DNA of 64,000 nt from Chloracidobacterium sp. (lineage in GTDB: Bacteria; Acidobacteriota; Blastocatellia; Pyrinomonadales; Pyrinomonadaceae), in contig JADJJY010000001.1 in NCBI GenBank assembly GCA_016706275.1, positions 248,001 through 312,000 of the forward strand, given 5' to 3'. Numbering within the stretch: the stretch's first letter is position 1; the number at the start of each line of letters is the position of its first letter. Shown here one piece after another: positions 58,941-64,000 of the stretch. The position numbers were made by a program, and so were the translations under genes. A model generated the notes under the pieces. That model did no database searches. It saw only the letters and a program-made list of their open reading frames with translations, and had not been told where the DNA came from.

Positions 58941-59616
58941 ATTTTGTTAGCCAATCTTTGATATCCACCCGCATATCCTCGGTGATTTCATGTTTTGCCG
59001 TGTAATGTTTTGAGCGGTAATTTGGCAGTTTCGTACCGAGCTTTTCATTAAAACCGGCGAACTGCTCCTGGGTGTAAAACTCGTCGTCGTCGCCGAACAG
59101 AAAGAATGTGTCGGCCGTAAAGGGCTTGTATTTCTCGTTAGTTTCGAGATCGCCGGGAATACCGCCGCAGACTCCTATGATACCGCTCAACATCTCAGGG
59201 TGCGTGAACGCAAAACGAAAATTGAGAGCACAAGCCTGCGAAAACCCATACATAAACACACGCTTGTCATCTATGACGCCGTCCGCGGCCAGCTTTTCGA
59301 TCACATCGAGCACAAATTTGTGATGCAGCCGAATATGCTCCTCCGGCTTCTGATCCGAAAGCCAGCCGTAACCGATCCGATAACCGTCGTCCGTCCGCCT
59401 GTAATGCGGATGCGGGGCCTGTATCGCCGCGATAACAAAATTGTCACCCGCAACCAGCCTCGCTTCACGCATCATGTAGCGTTTGTGTGCTCCGTACCCG
59501 TGCACCGCTACCAACAGCGGTGCTGGTTGCGTTATATTTTCAGGCACATAAAGATCGTAATAAAGATTGATCTCGGCGGTCATCGCCAGATCGGTTTGCA
59601 AATTATCGTTGGCCAT
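58933..59616 (-). CDS. Alpha/beta-hydrolase (phospholipase/carboxylesterase type)
   Basis: The 227-residue protein has no signal peptide. It shows LYVPENITQPAPLLVAVHGY near the N-terminus (HGxG oxyanion region), the nucleophile elbow in FMYGFSQACALNFRFAF (GFSQA, Ser nucleophile), LSGIIGVCGGIPGD, TFFLFGDDDEFYTQEQF (Asp region) and a C-terminal KHEITEDMR with the likely His. This is the esterase D/phospholipase-carboxylesterase group. The substrate is unknown. It overlaps cdaR tail-to-tail by eight bases and is divergent from the large beta-lactamase-fold gene. Confidence 0.8.
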   Translation of the reverse strand: MANDNLQTDLAMTAEINLYYDLYVPENITQPAPLLVAVHGYGAHKRYMMREARLVAGDNFVIAAIQAPHPHYRRTDDGYRIGYGWLSDQKPEEHIRLHHKFVLDVIEKLAADGVIDDKRVFMYGFSQACALNFRFAFTHPEMLSGIIGVCGGIPGDLETNEKYKPFTADTFFLFGDDDEFYTQEQFAGFNEKLGTKLPNYRSKHYTAKHEITEDMRVDIKDWLTKFI

Positions 59617-59716
59617 AAATTAGTTAAATTGTAGAACCTACTCGCCGCAACTCAAACAGAACTTTCTGCTATATTTTTCCGTAATCAACCAAAGACATAT
59701 TTTGCGGAGAATCATA

Positions 59717-62146
59717 ATGAAAAGATCTATTTCGAGCACATTTTTGTCAGTAATACTTTTGTTTTCGGTCATGTGGGCGGCGCTGCCGCAGGTCGGCTAT
59801 GCGCAAACTGCGACTCAAACCGCGGGAGCGGCCGACTATTCCAAACAGCTTCAAACGATCGAGGAAAAGGTTGAGGCACGACGCAAAGAGCTCGGCATCC
59901 CCGGCATTTCGCTCGTCATTGTCAAAGATGATCAGATCATCTACATGAAGGGTCTCGGGTATAAAGACTATGAGAATAAGATCGCGGTCACGCCCGACAC
60001 TCAGTTTGCGATTGGCTCTGCCACAAAAGCTTTTACCGCTCTGTCCGTCCTGATGGCGATGGATGAGGGCAAGCTCTCACTCGAAGATTCACCAAAAAAA
60101 TATCTGCCGTATTTCAAAATGTACGACCCCGAGACCGACAAAAATATCCAGATCCGCGATCTGATGTGCCACGCCTCGGGCCTCAACCGCACCGATCTCG
60201 CGATGATCACCGGAAAGCTGAACCGCAAAGAGCTGATCCAGGTCGCCGCACAGGCAAAGCCGACCGCCAAGCTTCGTGAAAAATGGCAGTATCAAAACTT
60301 AATGTTCACCGCCGCTGGTGAGATCGCGTCGATCGTTGAAAATAAACCGTACAATAAGCTGATCTCCGAACGTATTTTCGCACCTCTCGGGATGACGAAC
60401 AGCAACTTGTCCATGAAGCAGATGGCCAAGGCCAAAGATTTTTCCTTTGGCTACGATTACAATTTCGACACTAAAGCAACGACAAAACGTCCGTTTCGCG
60501 ACATCGATGAGATCGCCCCGGCAGGCTCGATCAACTCAAGCTCACGCGATATGGCTGAGTGGCTACGGTTCGTGATGAACGGCGGCACGGTCAATGGCAA
60601 GCGCCTCGTCAGTGAAAAAGGCTACGCTGAATGGGTTAAGCCGCAGATGAAGATCGCCCGCACAATGGACTATGGTTTTGGCTGGTTTCTGCAGCAGTGG
60701 AACGGCCTAAAGGTCGTACAGCACGGCGGCAATATTGACGGGTTTAATTCGCTCGTTGCCATGATCCCCGAGAAGAAACTAGGCTTTGTCCTACTGACAA
60801 ACGTTTCAGGCTCGTCAATGGGCAGCGACATCATGCCCGTTATTTTTTCAAATCTCAACGAGCAACCAAAGAACGAGGCAGTCAAACTGCCGCTCAAAAC
60901 GATGCAATTTATGGCCGGCAAATACGGCACGCCTGAGCGAAATATCGAGATCAAGATCGAGGGCGAAGATATGTTTATCGTCGTACCCGGCCAGCCGCCG
61001 TACAAGCTGATCCGCACCGCTCCGCGTACTTTCAGGGCCGAGGGTCTGCCCGACGGTTTTGGCGCCAAATTTTCACCCGAAACCGGCGACGCGACCGAGC
61101 TTGAGATGATCCAGCCGCAGGGCAATCATAAATTGCCCCGTCTCAAAGCCGATGGCACCGCCGCACCCAAAACCGAACCCAAAGCGGACGCTGCGGCTGC
61201 AAAAGAGCTGGTCGGCACTTACGTCACAGAGATGGGCAACATTGAGATCAAAGACGCCGATGGCAAGGTAACTCTCAACATTCCCGGCCAACAGCCTTAC
61301 ACATTGGTCCAAAAACCGGATGGCACATTTTCAATGAACCCGCTCCCGGCCGATCAGTTTTCGCTCAAGGCAAAACGCGACGCCGCCGGTAAGATCTCCG
61401 CCGTTGTTGTCACCCAACCGGCCGGCGTATTCGAATTTAAGGCGACAAACGCCAGCGATAAACCAAAGATCACCGCCGATGAGCTGCAGCAAAAAGCACT
61501 CGCCGCCGCCGGAGGCGAAGCCAACTGGCGCAAGATCACTTCACGAGTAACCGAATTTGCTATGGACTTTGAGAATCAGGGCGTTCAGGCAAACGGCAAG
61601 CAATACCAAATGGCTCCGAACAAGTCTGCCGCCGAAACGACATTTACCGCTCTAGGCAAAAAGATCGCCTCCGAATGGGAATTTTTTGACGGCAACGGCG
61701 GACAGGATGTGGTCTCGTTCGCTCCGGGCACGGTCTATTCCGGCAAACAGCTCGACGACATCCGTCTCGTCAATGATTTTTACTCGCTGTTAAATTGGAA
61801 AACGAACTATAAGACGATCGAGATCACGGCGGTAAAAAAGGTTAATGGAGAAGACGCTTACGCCGTCACGTTCACGCCCGAAAAGGGCACCGCGTTTACC
61901 GAGTATTACTCGACCACGACATTTCTACTGCTCAAACGCGAAGGCGTCATCCCCTCCAGCACCAGCGAGCAGCAGATACCATACTCGGTCGAATACTCCG
62001 ACTACCGCGACGTCGACGGCATCAAAATGCCGTTCAAAACCGTCAACAACAACATCGGCAACGGCAACATCGTCACCACGATCCGATCCGTCAAACACAA
62101 CATAAAGATCGACGATAAAACCTTTGCCCCAAAGAAACTCAAATAA
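59717..62146 (+). CDS. Class C beta-lactamase-fold serine hydrolase with C-terminal lipoprotein-like domain
   Basis: I choose the ATG at 59717, with GCGGAGA just upstream. The 809-residue protein has a signal peptide (about 1-30, MWAALPQVGYAQ). The serine-hydrolase domain has SxxK in IGSATKAFTALSV, the tyrosine motif in WQYQNLMFTAAGEIA and the HGG motif VVQHGGNIDGFNSL. Two related beta-rich repeats follow (YGTPERNIEIKIEGEDMFIV with PGQPPYKLI, and TEMGNIEIKDADGKVTLNIP with GQQPYTLV). The last 220 residues resemble outer-membrane lipoprotein-sorting-like folds (WKTNYKTIEITAVKKVNGED, YSDYRDVDGIKMPF). Family members range from D-aminopeptidases to esterases; a true beta-lactamase is doubtful. It ends at a small hairpin. 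Confidence 0.87.
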   Translation: MKRSISSTFLSVILLFSVMWAALPQVGYAQTATQTAGAADYSKQLQTIEEKVEARRKELGIPGISLVIVKDDQIIYMKGLGYKDYENKIAVTPDTQFAIGSATKAFTALSVLMAMDEGKLSLEDSPKKYLPYFKMYDPETDKNIQIRDLMCHASGLNRTDLAMITGKLNRKELIQVAAQAKPTAKLREKWQYQNLMFTAAGEIASIVENKPYNKLISERIFAPLGMTNSNLSMKQMAKAKDFSFGYDYNFDTKATTKRPFRDIDEIAPAGSINSSSRDMAEWLRFVMNGGTVNGKRLVSEKGYAEWVKPQMKIARTMDYGFGWFLQQWNGLKVVQHGGNIDGFNSLVAMIPEKKLGFVLLTNVSGSSMGSDIMPVIFSNLNEQPKNEAVKLPLKTMQFMAGKYGTPERNIEIKIEGEDMFIVVPGQPPYKLIRTAPRTFRAEGLPDGFGAKFSPETGDATELEMIQPQGNHKLPRLKADGTAAPKTEPKADAAAAKELVGTYVTEMGNIEIKDADGKVTLNIPGQQPYTLVQKPDGTFSMNPLPADQFSLKAKRDAAGKISAVVVTQPAGVFEFKATNASDKPKITADELQQKALAAAGGEANWRKITSRVTEFAMDFENQGVQANGKQYQMAPNKSAAETTFTALGKKIASEWEFFDGNGGQDVVSFAPGTVYSGKQLDDIRLVNDFYSLLNWKTNYKTIEITAVKKVNGEDAYAVTFTPEKGTAFTEYYSTTTFLLLKREGVIPSSTSEQQIPYSVEYSDYRDVDGIKMPFKTVNNNIGNGNIVTTIRSVKHNIKIDDKTFAPKKLK

Positions 62147-62151
62147 ATAAA

Positions 62152-62182
62152 AAAGAGACGCGAATAGATTTCGCGTCTCTTT
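62152..62182. terminator. Hairpin between the hydrolase and TPR genes
   Basis: AAAGAGACGCGAA (62152-62164) pairs perfectly with TTCGCGTCTCTTT (62170-62182) around a 5-base loop. The T-runs are short, but A/T-rich flanks on both sides suit a bidirectional terminator for the two converging genes. Confidence 0.7.
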
Positions 62183-62203
62183 CGATTTCAAATGAACAAA
62201 ACG

Positions 62204-62830
62204 TCACTGCCCGCGCTGTATCTGCTCGGCCTTTAATTTGTCAGCCTGCGATTTTCCGGCCATGCCCTGCTCCTCATAGACGGCACCGCGATACAAATAG
62301 CTGAGGTGGTCGCGGGGGTTGAGGCTTATCGCCTTCGTCAGGTCGGCTTCAGCCTCGGCATATTTCTTTTGCCCCGCGTAGGTGCCGCCGCGCACCTGAT
62401 AACCCAGTCCGTTTGCTGGCTCGAGAGCAATGATCGCCTCGGCGTCAGCCATTGCCTTTTTCCAATCCTTTTTAACATTGTAAAGACTGCCGCGCAGATG
62501 AAGAGCTGCGATGGATGTAGGATACCTGCCGATCACGACATTAAGATCCTTGAGTGCATTATCGTATTTGCCTGTCGCGGCGTATGCACCACCGCGGGCA
62601 AAAATAATGTCGTAATCATCGGGCTGCTTCTCGATAGCTTTTGAATACCATTTCGCGGCTCCGGCGAGGTCACCCTTTTGTGCTGCCGCTCGACCCGCCG
62701 CGACAAATTCATCATGCGTCTGCGGCGTTGCCTGCGAACCCGGCTGAGCGGTCGCTGTCACGATGCCCATTAGAAAGATAAAGACGGTACCAACCAAACG
62801 AACCCTGCTCGTTCCTAAACCCAATTTCAT
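62204..62830 (-). CDS. Secreted TPR-repeat protein
   Basis: The 208-residue product has a Sec signal peptide (VGTVFIFLMGIVTATAQP, to about residue 29). At least four TPR units follow (GDLAGAAKWYSKAIEKQPDD, GKYDNALKDLNVVIGRYPTS, KDWKKAMADAEAIIALEPAN, KKYAEAEADLTKAISLNPRD). It is likely a periplasmic scaffold; partners are unknown. The gene upstream on the same strand, truncated by the window edge, ends about 25 bases before its start, so the two may be co-transcribed. Confidence 0.8.
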   Translation of the reverse strand: MKLGLGTSRVRLVGTVFIFLMGIVTATAQPGSQATPQTHDEFVAAGRAAAQKGDLAGAAKWYSKAIEKQPDDYDIIFARGGAYAATGKYDNALKDLNVVIGRYPTSIAALHLRGSLYNVKKDWKKAMADAEAIIALEPANGLGYQVRGGTYAGQKKYAEAEADLTKAISLNPRDHLSYLYRGAVYEEQGMAGKSQADKLKAEQIQRGQ

Positions 62831-62855
62831 AGATCAACCTCCGGTCTTACTACTG

Positions 62856-64000
62856 CTACATTCCAACTCTTAGTGAATTCAAAATCCTCGCCCTATTGTA
62901 ACGGGCAGACAGTCCGCCTTCGTAATTGGTGATGACGGTTGCGGTCCAAAATTTCTTGTCTTGACCCAAAATTATCAGGTCAGCCTGTATCACCGCACCC
63001 GGTTTCATGTTGTTCGCTGTTATATCGTAGATGATATGGCGGCCCTCAATGCCGTCAATATTTATAGCATAACTGTCGCGCTGTTTTGCCGCGAGTGTTA
63101 GCCCCGCTGCCTTCGAGAGTCCGCGTAAAAACCCGTCAATAAAAGTCTGTCCGCGTGTATCAATGATAGGAGGAGCCTGATTCTTAAAAACGATCTCATA
63201 GACCGCAAGTATCGTGTTGTCTATCTGTGCAGTCGCGGATTCCTCTCTCGCAAAATCATTATCGGCAGCATTCTGCGTGACCTTTGGCTCGAGCCGTTTA
63301 TCACCAACTATGAAAGACGCCCCCAGTGTCCCAAACGATTGACGCACGGCCGTCGCAGGAAACGGTACCCTCACACGCACGCTCTGCATCACCCTCTCCA
63401 TATAGAGATCGGTCTCTTTTGACGCCAGCATATCTACGATCCATTGCGTCTCGTAGCCATAGATGGTGAGGATCTGACGCTTATTTACGGCTTGTCCGTT
63501 TTTCCAAGTCGCCCGCACAAGCCGTGCCTCTAGCCCGTCGATCAACAGTTTGTCGATGCCCTGCAGCTCAAACTTTTGATTCGCCGACAAAGCCTGCTGC
63601 ATTTCAAAATATTGTTTCGCCGAAAAATCCGGGTCATGTGCCGACGGATAACCGACCTCAAGCTGCCGTATCTCCGTCATCGCCAGCGGCGTGTCCGAAT
63701 TATAAACCTGCACGCTCCCCATCATTTTAGGAGCGGACGGCGCGACCGGCAGATCCATATAAAGGCCCTTGCCGCCGACATCGTACGTTTTCCATCCAAA
63801 GACCGGATTGATCGTCGTCTTGAGCGTACGCAGTATCCGCGACGTCGTGTCCGAATGGTCAGTGCGATTCGGGTCGATCTGGATACTGGCGACGACGGCT
63901 CGCTGTTTTTCGATAAACGCGATGTCATACACTCGATAGCTGCGGCCGCCGCGTTTGAATGTCATCGTGACCAGATCGCCATCGCGGGTGTCGAGTTTGT
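62856..64000 (-). CDS. Unknown protein, 5' end off the right edge
   Basis: The frame is open from the right edge to a stop at 62856, giving at least 381 residues. An ATG exists at 63965, but the codons before it (DTRDGDLVT) are also sensible, so the true start is probably outside. I do not recognise the family. Two alpha/beta segments look alike: VVASIQIDPNRTDHSDTTSR ... GIDKLLIDGLEARLVRATWK, and AVYEIVFKNQAPPIID ... YAINIDGIEGRHIIYDIT. Each ends in a TIYGYETQWIV- or AVITNY-type strand followed by a basic helix (ERVMQSVRVR, RARILNSLRV). This suggests a duplicated PsbP-like or similar fold. It precedes the TPR gene on the same strand. Confidence 0.6.
   Translation of the reverse strand, partial: KLDTRDGDLVTMTFKRGGRSYRVYDIAFIEKQRAVVASIQIDPNRTDHSDTTSRILRTLKTTINPVFGWKTYDVGGKGLYMDLPVAPSAPKMMGSVQVYNSDTPLAMTEIRQLEVGYPSAHDPDFSAKQYFEMQQALSANQKFELQGIDKLLIDGLEARLVRATWKNGQAVNKRQILTIYGYETQWIVDMLASKETDLYMERVMQSVRVRVPFPATAVRQSFGTLGASFIVGDKRLEPKVTQNAADNDFAREESATAQIDNTILAVYEIVFKNQAPPIIDTRGQTFIDGFLRGLSKAAGLTLAAKQRDSYAINIDGIEGRHIIYDITANNMKPGAVIQADLIILGQDKKFWTATVITNYEGGLSARYNRARILNSLRVGM

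Noticed and set aside
59717..62146. Antibiotic-resistance beta-lactamase
   Set aside because: The SxxK, Tyr and HGG motifs are shared by many esterases and peptidases, and the size and extra domains do not suit a resistance enzyme.

Overview
The window (about half G+C, densely packed with short operons on both strands) looks like chromosomal housekeeping DNA from a diderm bacterium. The outer membrane is implied by an LptE-like LPS-assembly lipoprotein, Lgt/LspA, many Sec signal peptides and one Tat-type signal. The mixture of PilT, a TPR-sigma54 activator, NtrC/NtrB-type signalling, GH92/GH20 glycosidases, a DUF1501 protein and CdaA/CdaR fits the Acidobacteriota, probably a Blastocatellia/Pyrinomonadales-like lineage. 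That placement is inference: no rRNA or marker search was possible.

Layout. 1-5.6 kb: an acetyltransferase cut by the left edge, pdxH, a DUF1015 gene, a lipoprotein, a divergent small-gene operon (pterin dehydratase, DUF2277, VOC protein, small membrane protein), YebC and a DUF167 (YggU) gene. 5.6-10 kb: a large YncE/phosphoesterase protein, then YggT and YggS on the other strand. 10-16 kb: tRNA-Leu(CAG), rsmG, an NtrC/NtrB-like two-component pair, a frameshifted SurA-N-like gene, tRNA-Leu(CAA) and a secreted beta/gamma-crystallin repeat protein. 16-21 kb: queA, a GNAT gene, thiE, pilT and a zinc-ribbon protein. 21-30 kb: a long leftward run argH, thioesterase, tilS, ftsH, folP, membrane protein, lptE, holA, with argG divergent from argH. 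30-38 kb: a DUF1501 protein, a REP-associated (RAYT-like) transposase bracketed by its repeats, and a GH20/GH92 glycosidase pair. 38-48 kb: rluD, lgt, lspA, a secreted protein, ileS with a structured leader, clpS, and a broken GH18 / NodB-GT2 locus. 48-64 kb: a TPR-sigma54 activator, an M19 dipeptidase, a secreted cystatin-like protein, a cysteine desulfurase, an FHA-GAF-nucleotide cyclase, mreB, cdaA-cdaR, an esterase, a large beta-lactamase-fold hydrolase, a TPR protein and an unknown gene cut by the right edge.

How the genes work together. tilS-ftsH-folP is a widely conserved neighbourhood. lspA and lgt together mature lipoproteins, several of which occur here. GH20 and GH92 would jointly strip GlcNAc and mannose from glycans. 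The cyclase, MreB and CdaA/CdaR place cAMP-type and c-di-AMP signalling beside cell-shape control.

Most notable signals: (1) many foldback repeats built from short degenerate units, in several sequence families. They lie between genes, and in two cases are inserted in frame into tilS and the GH92 gene; one arm also forms the GH92 signal-peptide core. (2) A multi-stem structured RNA leader ending in an intrinsic terminator just upstream of ileS. (3) The transposase with flanking REP-like repeats. (4) A secreted cystatin-like protein. (5) Reading-frame breaks in ileS, the SurA-like gene and the GH18/NodB/GT2 locus. Two of these sit exactly on A-runs and may be homopolymer errors in the assembly. 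No CRISPR array, rRNA, prophage or plasmid replication module was seen.
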